Part shown: piece by piece, positions 20,363 through 31,600 of the stretch | How positions within the stretch are numbered: position 1 is the first letter of the stretch | How the letters are laid out: every line of letters starts with the position of its first letter | Assembly (NCBI RefSeq): GCF_021228795.1 | Contig: NZ_CP089309.1 | Location: 2,108,001 to 2,172,000, forward strand | From: Thiocapsa bogorovii | GTDB taxonomy: Bacteria > Pseudomonadota > Gammaproteobacteria > Chromatiales > Chromatiaceae | Direction of reading: 5' to 3' | DNA length: 64,000 nt | Position numbers and translations under genes: made by a program | The notes under the pieces: generated by a model | The model's input: the letters and a program-made list of their open reading frames with translations, nothing else | Database searches by the model: none | Told to the model about the DNA's origin: nothing

Positions 20363-21589
20363 ATGCGCATCCTGATGATCTCCGACGTCTACTTCCCTCG
20401 CATCACGGGCGTGTCGACGTCGATCCAGACGTTTGCGCGGGAGTTCGTGGACAAAGGACATGAGATTACCTTGATCGCGCCGGATTATTCGGCGGCCGGC
20501 GGCGAATCTGCCCCCGAGCCCTTCGAGGTTCTGCGCATCCCGTCGCGCTATCTGGTGATCGACCCCGAAGATCGCATGTTGCGTCCCCGCGAGATCCGTC
20601 GCCACGACCGCATGCTGGCGAGCCGCGGATACGATCTCTTGCATATCCAGACCCCTTTCTTCGCGCACTATCTCGGCCTCGGGATCGCCAAGCGATTGGG
20701 TGTCCCGGTGGTCGAAAGCTACCACACCTTCTTCGAGCAGTATCTCCATCACTACGTGCCTTTTGTCCCGACCGCCTGGATGCAGCGGCTGGCACGCGAC
20801 TTCTCGACGGCCCAGTGCAACGCTGTCGATGCGCTGGCGGTGCCCTCGCATGCCATGCTGGAGGTCTTGAAGAGCTACGGTGTGAAGACGCCCGCGACGG
20901 TCATCCCGACCGGGATCGAGCTCGTCCAGTTCAGCCAGGGCGACGGTGCTCGTTTCCGCAACAGTCGGGGCATCCCGCCCGGGCGTCCCGTTCTGGTGCA
21001 CGTCAGCCGTCTCGCCTTCGAGAAGAACATCGACTTCATCCTGCGGATGCTCGTGCGCGTGAAGACGCAGGTCCCGGAGGTCCTCCTGGTCATCGCCGGG
21101 GAGGGCCCGGCACACCGTCGGCTTCAGACCCTGGCGAACCATCTCCGGCTGGCCGACAACACCTTGTTCACGGGCTATCTGGAGCGCGACGGCTCCCTCG
21201 AGGACTGCTACTGCGCGGGCACCGCCTTCGTCTTCGCCTCGAAGACCGAGACGCAAGGACTCGTGCTCCTGGAGGCAATGGCGCTCGGGGTGCCAGTCGT
21301 CTCGACGGCCGTGATGGGAACCAAGGAGGTGCTGGCGGGCGGCGGCGGATCGCTCATCGCGGAGGACGACGAGACCGACTTCGCGGACAAGGCGGTCCGA
21401 CTCCTCACGGATCCGGCACTGCGCGCGCGACTCGCCGTCGAGGCGGTCGAGCACGCAAGATCCTGGTCGGCACCCGTCCTCGCGGAGCGGATGTTGCGGT
21501 TCTACACACTGGTCATCGAGCGGCGGGTGCGCAATCAGGCGACGGATCCGGCGGTCGACCCGACCCCGAAAACCGACGACGTCGTCTAA
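20363..21589 (+). CDS. Glycosyltransferase family 4
   Basis: A GT-B retaining glycosyltransferase (408 residues). The N-terminal acceptor domain begins MRILMISDVYFPRITGVSTSIQ and the C-terminal donor domain contains VHVSRLAFEKNIDFILR, VIAGEGPAHRRLQ and the EX7E motif (ETQGLVLLE). The pattern is like diacylglycerol or mannosyl glycosyltransferases that make glycolipids; the substrate cannot be told from sequence. No strong ribosome site is seen; a TTG at 20336 would add nine residues. The TAA stop (21587-21589) lies inside a dispersed repeat. Confidence 0.9.
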   Translation: MRILMISDVYFPRITGVSTSIQTFAREFVDKGHEITLIAPDYSAAGGESAPEPFEVLRIPSRYLVIDPEDRMLRPREIRRHDRMLASRGYDLLHIQTPFFAHYLGLGIAKRLGVPVVESYHTFFEQYLHHYVPFVPTAWMQRLARDFSTAQCNAVDALAVPSHAMLEVLKSYGVKTPATVIPTGIELVQFSQGDGARFRNSRGIPPGRPVLVHVSRLAFEKNIDFILRMLVRVKTQVPEVLLVIAGEGPAHRRLQTLANHLRLADNTLFTGYLERDGSLEDCYCAGTAFVFASKTETQGLVLLEAMALGVPVVSTAVMGTKEVLAGGGGSLIAEDDETDFADKAVRLLTDPALRARLAVEAVEHARSWSAPVLAERMLRFYTLVIERRVRNQATDPAVDPTPKTDDVV

Positions 21590-21671
21590 ACCGCGCCCGG
21601 CGCAGTATGGAATGTGCTCAGACGGGATCTGCCCAGGCAGACTCGACGAACGCCGGAACCGGCGCGGTTTA
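21587..21671. repeat. Dispersed palindromic repeat, copy 7
   Basis: 85 bp, ends TAAACCGCGCC (21587-21597) and GGCGCGGTTTA (21661-21671), internal hairpin TCTGCC-CA-GGCAGA. Its first three bases are the glycosyltransferase stop codon. Closest relative of copy 1. Confidence 0.87.
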
Positions 21672-21694
21672 GGGTATTGAAGAATAAATGGTTT

Positions 21695-21778
21695 TGAACC
21701 GCGTCCCTGCCAAGGGCCGTGGATGCACCAAAGGTCGCGCGCGCTCGAAAGTCAGTATGTCGGTCCGGACGCGGTTCA
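21695..21778. repeat. Dispersed palindromic repeat, copy 8
   Basis: 84 bp, ends TGAACCGCGTCC (21695-21706) and GGACGCGGTTCA (21767-21778). It is 23 bp from copy 7, and the pair fills the gap between convergent genes. The dcd stop lies seven bases further. Confidence 0.85.
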
Positions 21779-21785
21779 GCGGACA

Positions 21786-22352
21786 TCACGACTTCGGCAG
21801 AGTCACACCACGCTGGCCCTGATACTTCCCGCCACGGTCCTTGTACGAGGTCTCGCAGACCTCGTCCGACTCGAAGAAGAGGATCTGCGCCACGCCCTCG
21901 TTCGCGTAGATCTTCGCCGGCAGAGGCGTGGTGTTGGAGAACTCAAGGGTCACGTGGCCTTCCCATTCAGGCTCCAACGGCGTGACATTCACAATGATGC
22001 CGCAACGCGCATACGTGCTTTTTCCGAGGCAAATCGTGAGGACATTCCGCGGAATGCGGAGATATTCGACGGTGCGCGCCAGTGCAAACGAGTTCGGCGG
22101 GATGATGCAGACGTCGGACTTGAGATCGACGAAGCCGTTGGAGTCGAAGTTCTTCGGATCGACGATGGCCGAGTTGATGTTGGTGAAGATCTTGAACTCG
22201 TCGGCACACCGCACGTCGTAGCCGTAGCTCGAGGTTCCGTAGGAGATGACCCGGCCATGCTCGCCCTCGCGGACCTGAACCGGCTCGAACGGATCGATCA
22301 TGCCGGCTTCTTCGGCCATACGGCGGATCCAACGGTCGGACTTGATGGGCAT
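21786..22352 (-). CDS. dcd: dCTP deaminase
   Basis: Converts dCTP to dUTP for thymidylate synthesis. The 188-residue product has the expected length and the motifs [40 protein letters not shown] (nucleotide site with the catalytic Glu in WEGHVTLE) and GVAQILFF. The ATG at 22352 fits the conserved N-terminus ([13 protein letters not shown]). No operon partner is adjacent. Confidence 0.97.
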   Translation of the reverse strand: MPIKSDRWIRRMAEEAGMIDPFEPVQVREGEHGRVISYGTSSYGYDVRCADEFKIFTNINSAIVDPKNFDSNGFVDLKSDVCIIPPNSFALARTVEYLRIPRNVLTICLGKSTYARCGIIVNVTPLEPEWEGHVTLEFSNTTPLPAKIYANEGVAQILFFESDEVCETSYKDRGGKYQGQRGVTLPKS

Positions 22353-22652
22353 CGGGGAATCTCGATAGGAAGACGGCCGGTGAGCCTACACCAGGGCCGA
22401 TCGCTCCAACAAGTCCACAGACATCTCGACCGCGTATGGCGCTCAAACGCGAAGCAAAGTAGCCACGCCAACCCCTTGCCTATCGGCAGACGTGGACACG
22501 CCAAACCATCCCCGCGCGAGCGCACGGACTTTCCCGCTGGTCTCCATCGGTGTCGCGATCCCTACCGAATCGGCGCCCGGTTCCATCGGGCACGCGCGAT
22601 ACGCGACTGTGTTCCGAACCGACGGCCCGCAAGACAGGAGCCGGTCAACCCG
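22353..22652. other. Intergenic gap between dcd and the giant surface-protein gene
   Basis: About 300 bp in which I see no convincing gene, RNA or repeat. It contains the promoter region of dcd and the end of the 15-kb transcript. Confidence 0.5.
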
Positions 22653-25600
22653 TCAGCGACGATTTCGCGCAGTTCCTCCCCGATGATGCCTGTAGCCGAT
22701 TCCGGCCATCAGGATCATGCACAACAGCAACCCCCAAACCGACACGGCCGGGATCGCAGTTGGTGAAGTCGGATTCCAGCGCGTCGGGCCGCCACTGGTG
22801 ACCGGTGTCTGATCGTCGTCGACACTCCCGTTGCCATCCTCGTCCCAGTTGGCAAATGCCTGATTGACGACCGGACGCCGGGAATCCTGGATGCGCGTGC
22901 GAAAGACAATGACGATCTCGTTTGCGGCGTCATCGGCACCGGTCGCGCCCGGGTCCGGTCCGATCCGTCCTTCGAAGACGACCTGGAGAGCGGCTGCATC
23001 GTATTCGCACACGGATGTCTCGGAGACGCCTTCGACAAGGCATTCCAGGCTACCGTCCACAAACGTGCTATTCGCCGGAATCGGGTCGACGACCCTGATC
23101 GGCATCACGTAGGCCGCGTTGGGGTTCAGCCAAACCATGGTCCATTCCAGCTCGGGCCGGTCGGCGTCGCTGACGACCTTTCGCCCGGTCGGCGGATCGA
23201 AGGGATCGAAGACCTCCACGGGGATCTCGACGGTGTCGGTGTCGGAGTCTCCGGAGTCATCCCGGATCGTGGCCTCGTTGCGCAGCAGGCCCGGTTCATC
23301 GGCCGTCACCAAATAGGTCACCGTCGCGCTCGCACCGGGGGCCAGGTCGCCGAGGTTCACCTCGAGGGGCGAGAGACTGGAGACCGCACCTTGGCTGGTC
23401 GTGACGCTCTCGACCAGCAAGGTCCCCACACGAGCATCCTCCAGTCGGTCGCTCAGCCGCACATCGCGCGCCATTGCACTACCCTGATTGAAGGCCACCA
23501 GCGTGAAACGAAGGGTCTCGCCGGGATTGACCAGGCCATCGGAGTTGGCGTCATCGATGAGCACGGCCCGTTTAGCAAGCGAGAGCCCGGGTGCGCCCAC
23601 CTCGCCGGCGGGTACGACCGGGAATACGGTCGGCTGCGCTCCGTTGTCCGGGTTCCCGTCTCCGTCGCTCGGGGTCGAGCCGAGCTGGTCGCTGCTCGCT
23701 CTGGCCTGGTTGACGACCTCACCCGCTGCGTTGGCAATGCCGGTGATCGTGATCAAGACGCTTGCTCCAGGCGCAAGCGTGCCGATATCGCCGATTTCGA
23801 TCGTGTTTCCGACCGGAGCGGGTGCCGTGCCCTGCGTCGTCGTCACCCCGGTGACGCTTACCCCGGGCGGGTCGAGCCCGAGCGGAACCTCATCGGCAAA
23901 TACGAGATTGGTCAGATCGACCTGGCCCGTATTCAGCAGCACGACCCGGTAGGTGATCTGGTCGCCCACATTGATGGTCCCGGCCGGAGCAACCAGATCG
24001 CCGCTCAAGGCGTAGGTCTTGGTGAAGCGCAATGCGGATGTCGGTCTCTCACCGACGACGATATCGGTGGGCTGGAAGCCATTCTCGGGAATACCGTCGG
24101 CATCCGTCGGTGTCGGCACTGTTTGGTCGGAGCTGACCACCCCTTGATTGGAGATGATGACTCCAGGCGGCAAGGGTGCATCGACCCGCACCTGGAAGCG
24201 GATGGTCAGACTCGCGCCGCTCTCCAGTTGGCCGATCTCCACGCGCACCCGCGTGGGGTCGGTCTGATCGATCACGCCCGCGTCGCTGACCAAGGAGTCG
24301 GCGATGTAGGTCGTATTGAGCGGCACCGGATCGGTAAATACCACCCCGCTGGCGGTTGTCGTTCCCTGGTTGGTGACGACGACGCTGTACTCCAGCGTAT
24401 CGCCCGGATCGAGTTGTCCGTTGTTCGGGACGTCGTTGACGATCGCGACACCCTTAACAGCATACAGGGAGGTATCCGCGGTCGGAGTGACACTCGCCTC
24501 GGAGACCGCCGCATAGTTGTTCAGCGCGCCGTCGGGGCCATCCTCCCCGTTTCGGCCGCCGTCTGCCGCACCCGTCGAATCCGGTTGGCTGGCATATCCC
24601 AGGACCACCCTGTTGGTCAGCGGAATCGCCACCGCCGTCGACGTTTCCACCCGGGCGCGATAGCCGAGACTGGTGGTCGCGTCACCCAATGTCAGGCTGG
24701 CTCGATCCCAGCGCAGCGTTTGGCCGTCAACGTCGGACGGCGCCGGATTGGCCGAGCCCGGCACATAGCTCAGCCCCATCGGCAAGCGATCCTCGACCAC
24801 CAGGTCGAAGGCGTCGGCCGTGCTTGTCACGCTGTGGTCGATGGTGAGTGTAAAGGTCACTTCATCCCCGAGCGAAACCGCCGGGCGATCCGCCGTCTTG
24901 CTCAGCTCGAGATCCGGCTCGACCACATCGAGGTCCAACGGCTGCAGACCGGGCTCATCGAGATCGGCGTCGAAATCCACGCGCTGCTCGTCACCATCGA
25001 AGTCCAGATACGAGACGTGGGCGTTGTTGCCGAGCTGGATGCCGTTCTGGTTCTCGAGGATATTGTCCACCCGCACGCGGATATCGACGGTGACGACATC
25101 ATCGTCGACGTTGCCGTTGGCCGGATTGGAGAGGTTCCCGAGATCGAAGGTCAAGATCCCGCCGGCGATGGCGGTCGGTTGATCGTCGGGACCGGTTGGC
25201 CGCTCGGTCGTGATGCCGGCATTGCCCAAGCCGATGTCGGCACTGATGAAGCTGACACCCGCCGGCAGGCTGTCGACGATCACGACATCCCGGGTCACGC
25301 CCTCGATCACGCCGAGCGTCAGCCGATAGCCGACCTCCTCGCCGATGGTGTAGCGCGCGTTGCCGGGATCCGGATAGAAGGCTTTGTCCAGCGTCACCGC
25401 GGCATCCACCGTGATGATCGGGGACTTGGCCGAGGTGTTGTAGTTGTTCAGCACCTCGGGGTCGGTCTGATCACCCCCGTCGCGGCCGTCGCGCGCATTC
25501 GGGTCATCGCCGTCGCGGCTGCTGAAGCTCGCCAGAACCTGGTTTTGAATGGCCTGGCCCTCCACGACCAGGTCGGTGAGTCGAGCCCTGAATGCGAGCG

Positions 25601-28600
25601 TCACGGAGGCCCCGACCGGCAGGTTGAAGGGCGCGCTGTCAAAGCCCTGGTCACCCGGATTGAAGTCGGGGAACGTCGGCACCGGCGCGCCGCCGCTCGT
25701 CGCGGTCACCTCGAGGTCCGTGACGTCCTGCAAGCCGACCGGCAGCGTATCGCTCAGGACCGTGGCGAAGGCCGCGGTGCTGCCGTTGTTGGTCACGACG
25801 ACCCGGAAGTCCAGACGCGCACCGGCTTCGAGCCCGGTGGTCGGGCTGGTGATCGTCTTGGCCAAGGCCAAGAGAGGCTCTCCGACGGTCACGCTGTCCG
25901 CGTCGAGAAGCGGTGTCGCAGCCTCACCGGTACCGGGGTCGATGAAGGCGAGCTCGGCCCGGTTGATCAGGCTTTGGTTGTCCTGGTTGCCGAGCTGGTT
26001 TGCGATCCGAGCGCGGTAGGTCGCCACCAGGGTCCGGGTGTCGCCGGTCGTGTTGGCGAGCGAACCGAAGTCGGCCGTCAGGGTCGTGTCGTCGCCACTC
26101 GAACCGATCGCGAAATCGCTCGGTGTCGTATCGGCACTTAGGCCGTCGAGTTCGAGCAGCAGCGAACCGGCGACGTAGTCCAGACCATCGGCAAGGACAT
26201 CTTCCAACACGGCGCCATCGAGCACCGTAGCGGGCGGCACACTCAGGCGCAATTCGTAGTCGACCTCGTCTCCAATGGCATAGCGGCTCTGTCGATCAAG
26301 CACTTGCTTGCTCAGCACGGGCTGACCCACGCGGACCAGGGCGCTGTCGCTGGTGGTGAAGTCATTGGCTCCGGTACCGGAACCCGTCCGCTCGCCATCG
26401 GGGTCGCCGGGATTACCCGGCGTGGCATCGTCGGTGCCCTTCTCGCCCGGCAAACTGGTCCAAGTGCCGGTCGCGGTGTTGGGGATGGTGTCTCCAGGCG
26501 ACAAACCGGCCGGCGCAACCAAGGTGTAGATGATGGTCACGACGGCACCGGCCGGCAGCTGCCCGACGTCGAGGGCAAGGCTGTTTCCAGCGAGATCGCT
26601 GCGGTCGGTAATGCCCGTGGCCCCGCCGCTCGAGTCGATATCGACCCCGGTCAGATCCCAATCCGCGGGGATCGGATCCGAGATGACGGCATCGTAGGCC
26701 GTAGCCGCCCCCGCTTCGTTGGTCATGATCAGGGTATAGGTCACCGTGCCGCCGCCCGGCAGGAGCGTCATCGGATCGACCGATTTACTCAGGTTGATCG
26801 TCGGCTCGATCGCCTTCACGGCCAGAGAGACCGGCGTCAGACTCGAGGGCTGATTCAGCCCATTCAGATAGCGCAACCTGGCCTGGTTGGACAGGGTCGT
26901 GCCGGCCTGATTGGCTGCGACATTCCTGACGACGGCCTGATATTCCAAGGTATAGGCGGCGGCCGCGGCATCGGAGTTGATGACATCGCCGAGCAAGAGG
27001 CTGATGGTCTGACCCGACTGTTGCAGCTCGCTGCCATCGATCAGGTCGACGAACACGCCGCTCGCGGCCACGTTGATGTCGCCGGGATTTCGGGAGGCAT
27101 TCAGACCGGTGGTGAAGGTCCTGCTCAGTCGCGCGGTGCCGGGGATATAACCCAGACCCGCGGGTAGGACGTCCTCGATCAGCGCATCGCGCAGGGTGCC
27201 GGGCGGCATCTGCACACCGACCCGGAAGGTCGCGACCTCGCCGATCAGCAGATCGCTGCCGCTGCTGGCCGCCTCGGACGTCGCCGCCAAGGTCTTGGTC
27301 AGCCCGCCGGGCGTGGCGAAAGCCGGATCGTCGGTGACCACCGGCGTCAGGGTCGGATTGAGTCCATCCGCCGGGTTGCCGTTGTCGTCGCTCGGGACGG
27401 CGCCGAAGTTGTTGCCGGTCACAGTGGCCTGATTGGCGATGACGGTACCGTCGGCGACGTCGGCGTCGATAGTCACGCGGAAACGCACCGTGGCGACATC
27501 TCCGGGCAGCAGACTCCCGAGATTGACCGCGATCGGGTCGCCGGCGTCGACCACGACCCCGAGGTCGGTCGTCACCGAACCCGGCACCAGCGATGTATTG
27601 GGCGGGATCGCATCGGCCAATCGGGCGTCGACCGTCGCCGCCGAGCCGGTATTGGCGACACTGATGCTGTAGCCGATCACATCACCCGGGTTGGCAAGGC
27701 CGTTGCCGTCGCGATCCGACGCCAACGTCCAACGCTTTTGCGCATCGACTCGCGGCTGACCGGCGCCGGTGGTCGCCTCGATCTCGGTGGGCTGGAAGCC
27801 GTCGGTTGGATCGCTATTGCCGTCGGTCAGGCCAGGCAAGGTCTGGTCGGAGTCGGTGGCGCCCTGGTTTGTGAAGGTGTAGTCGTTGGCATTGCCCGGC
27901 AGCGGATTGTCCACCGTGACGTTGAAGACCAGGACCTCGAAGTCGCCGGCCGCGAGCGTGGGCACGGACCAGCTCAGCGATTGGCCGACCACCGTCGGCG
28001 TGCCGCCCGTAGCATTGGCGCTGCCGCTCACATAGATCAGGCCGGTCGGGATCGTGTCGGTGAGTGAGACGTTGGTTAGATCCTCATCGCCGTTGTTGCT
28101 CAGCACCAGGCTGTAGCGCAGGGTGTCACCGGGGTTGACGACGCCGTTGCCGGCAACGTCGGTGAGCAGGATGACGCCCTTCTCGGCATACAGCGGGCTC
28201 TGCACGCTCGGCTGGCCCCCGACCGGAATGTCGGTCGGCTGGAAGCCGTTCTCGGATACGCCATCCGCGTCGGTGGGCGTCGGTACGGTCTGGTTGGAGT
28301 CGACCAAGCCCTGATTGCTGATGATGGTACCGAGCGCAGTACCCGAATCGACCGTGACCCGGAAAGTGATCGTCGCCTCGGCCCCGCCGGCCAGATCGCC
28401 GACTTCCACAACCAGCGGATCGGCACTCTCGTCCGTCGTGCCGACGGTGCTGCTCAGCGACCCGGCAACGTAGGTCGTATTCGCGGGAATCGAATCGGTG
28501 AAGACCACGCCGGTGGCATCCGTGCCTTCGTTGCTCAAAACGATGCTGTATTCCAGCGTATCGCTCGGATCGAGCTGACCCGAAACGCCTCCATCGACGG

Positions 28601-31600
28601 CGATGTCCACCGTCTTGACCGGATAGAGGAACGCCGTGGTCGTCGGGGTGACCGCAGCCGAGGTGTCGAAGACATAATCGTTCAAACCGCCCTCGCCGTC
28701 GCTGCCGTCGCGTCCGCTGTCTTCGGATCCATCGGCATCGGCTGTACTGGCAAAGGTCCCGCTGATGCTGTTCTCGAGCGCCGCGCCCACGACCGCATCC
28801 AAATCCACCGCGGCGAGATAGGAGAAGGTCTTGCTGCCGCCTGCTTCGAGGAAGCCGAGACTGAAGACGGGCGCTGCGGGGTCGGTCTCATCCACAGCAG
28901 CCTCGCCCATCGTGGAGCCGAGCTGATAGGTCAACCCCGCGGGGATCACATCGGCGAGCTCGACCTGATAGGCATCCGCAGCGCTGCCGCTCGCATGGCT
29001 GACCGTGACGCTGTACGTGACCAGATTACCCAGTGCCGGGGCCGTGGTATCCGGTGTCTTGTTGACCTGCAGGATGGGCTCGACGACGGTCACATCGAGG
29101 CTGTCGGAATCACTGCCGATGTCGCTGGTCACGGCAACGTTATTGGTCAGGACGTCACCGTTCTGATTGTCGGCAATATTCTCCACCCGCGCCTTGATCC
29201 GCAGGATGAAGAAATTATCGGTCGCACCGGGCGTATTGCCGACATCACCCATGTCGATGGTCAGGACGCCCTCGGGGTCTTCGACAACACCGACCGGGTC
29301 TTGGGTGTAGCTGACGTTGTCGCCGGCTTCGATGGTAACCAATTCAACGAACGCAAGGCCGACGGGCAGCGTGTCGGTGACGATCAGATTCCGGGTCACG
29401 CCGGGCAACAGCGAGACCTTCAGGTCGAACTGAACCTCCTCTCCGATGGCAAGGTTCGCGTCCTGGCCCGTGGTCAGGGTCTTCTGGATAGCGATGTCGG
29501 CATCCAGGGTCAGGTCACGGCTGGTGGTCTGGCCGTAGTTGTCGAGCTGGGTGTCATCGGTATCGTCCAGGATGTCGCTGCCGTCGCGACCCGCATCGCC
29601 TGCGGCAAGGCTGTTGTATTCGGCTTCGACGGTATTCGTAAGCGTTGCGCCGGTGACGGCATCGGCGACCACGGTCGCCTTGTACGTAATCGTCAGGGTC
29701 GTCTCCGGCGGGAGATCGAACGGGGGCCAAGCCAAGGTGTCCGGATTCGTCTGGTCGGCATCGGCAGCGGTCAAGGCACCGCCCGCCGTCTTGACCACCG
29801 TACCCTCGGGATTGGTGACCTGAATCTCGGTGAAGAACGGACCCGTCCCGCCGTTGGCTCCCAGCAAATCCGCCGGCAGCACATCGATCAGAGTCATCCG
29901 GTACGCGGTCGCAAAGGCGTCGCTGTTGGTCACGGTCAAGCGATAGCTGACCTCGCTTCCGGCGCTCGCCGGCGTGCCCGCGGTGATGGTCTTGCCGAGC
30001 GCCAGGCTCGGCTCGCGCACCGTGATGGTGTCCGCGGCCGAAGGAAGGGGTTCGCTCGCGCCGTCATAGGCGAGCGTCGCGGTGTTGGTCAGCGTGGTAT
30101 TGCGCTGATTGCCGATGACATTGGCGACCTGGACGTCGTAGGCGATAACAATGTCTTGCGACGTGGCGGCACTGTTCTGCACGGTACCGAAGTCGAATTC
30201 CAGCGGACCGGGCCCGGCACCGGGATTGGTGTCCGGGATCCCGGTGGCAGAGAATCCCGTCTCCGGCAACGTGATCGTGATCGGCGTACCGGTGTAGAGG
30301 AGGCCTGCCGGCAGCACATCTGTGACAACGAAGCCATCGGTTTGACCAACCGGCACCGAGACGGTGATCGTCGCCGTCGTCACATCGCCGATCTGCAGAG
30401 AGTCGTCCGCGACCGCTTTGCCGATGCTCGGCCGATTGGCCGTGACCGTGGCGCTGTTGGTTGCGGCGAGGTCATTGACCGCCTGACCACCGGTATTGAC
30501 GTCACCGGAGCCGGTGCGCTCGCCGGTATCGCTGTCCGGGGCTCCGGGGGTTGCGCCCTCTGTCCCGTTGCTGCCCGGCAGGCTGGTGCCCTGCACCTGG
30601 ACGGTGTTGGTGACGACCTCATCGAAGGCGATGTTCGGGTCCAGCGTCGCGGTATAGGTGAGCGTGATGCTCTCCCCCGGCGCGAGATAGCGCTCGGCGG
30701 GATCGAGACAATCCATCGTCAAGGTCAGTGTCTGCAACGACACGCCGCCACATGTCAGGACGTTCACCGAATCGCGGCTCAGCACGGCGCCGGTCAGGAT
30801 CAGGTTCTGATAGCGCACCGGCAGGGTATCGACGACGGCGATATCCCAGGCCCAGGTGCGATTGCCACCGGTCGGGGTGTTGGACGCCACCACGGTGAAG
30901 GTCACCGTGTCGCCACCCCCGGCCGTCGTCGGGTTGGCGGCCTTGGTCACCGCCGGCGTCGGCTCCTGGATCCTGACCACTTGGGTCGCGCTCAATGACT
31001 GCTCGGTCCCTTCGCGATTCAGATAGTTAAGCGTTGCTGTGTTGGTCTTTTGATCGCCGCGATTGTTGACCGCGGTGTTCAGGACCAGCGCATCGAAGCG
31101 GATGACGACCTGGGCATTCTCCGCAGCGCTCTGCACGTCGCCGACATCGAATCCCAGTTGCTGTCCGTCGACACTCGGCGCAATGGCGATCGGAGTTGTC
31201 GCCAATGAGCCGCCGTTGGCGACACTGACACCCGCGACGGATGCCTGGATCGTCGCCGTGCCGGTGAGGAATTGCTGTCCGTTCGGCAAAGTGTCGGTAA
31301 AGATCGGGATCGTGAGCGGACTGCGGGTCTCCCCGCGGGGAATGCTGTAGGCCATCTCATAGGTAATGACCTCGCCTATGGCGACATTCGCGCCGGTGGT
31401 CCAACCCTCGGAGGTTTCGGCAATCGTCTTGGCCACGGCGCCGACCTGGGTGCCTGCGGTGACGATATTGGAGTCAGCGACCGGGGTGTCGCGCCCGACC
31501 TCGGGATCGTTCTGGCTGTTGCCCTGGACACTGGCCTGGTTGGTGTAGGTCCAGCCGCTTCTGATGTCCGGCCCGACGGTGGCGGTGAAGCTGAAGATCA

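Noticed and set aside
23391-26141. 916-residue open frame on the plus strand opposite the giant gene
   Set aside because: It is an antisense shadow caused by high GC and repetitive codon use; its sequence has no domain and mirrors the repeats of the real gene.
28995-30998. 667-residue plus-strand open frame opposite the giant gene
   Set aside because: Same reason: antisense to DUF11 modules, Arg/Gly/Val-rich low-complexity translation.
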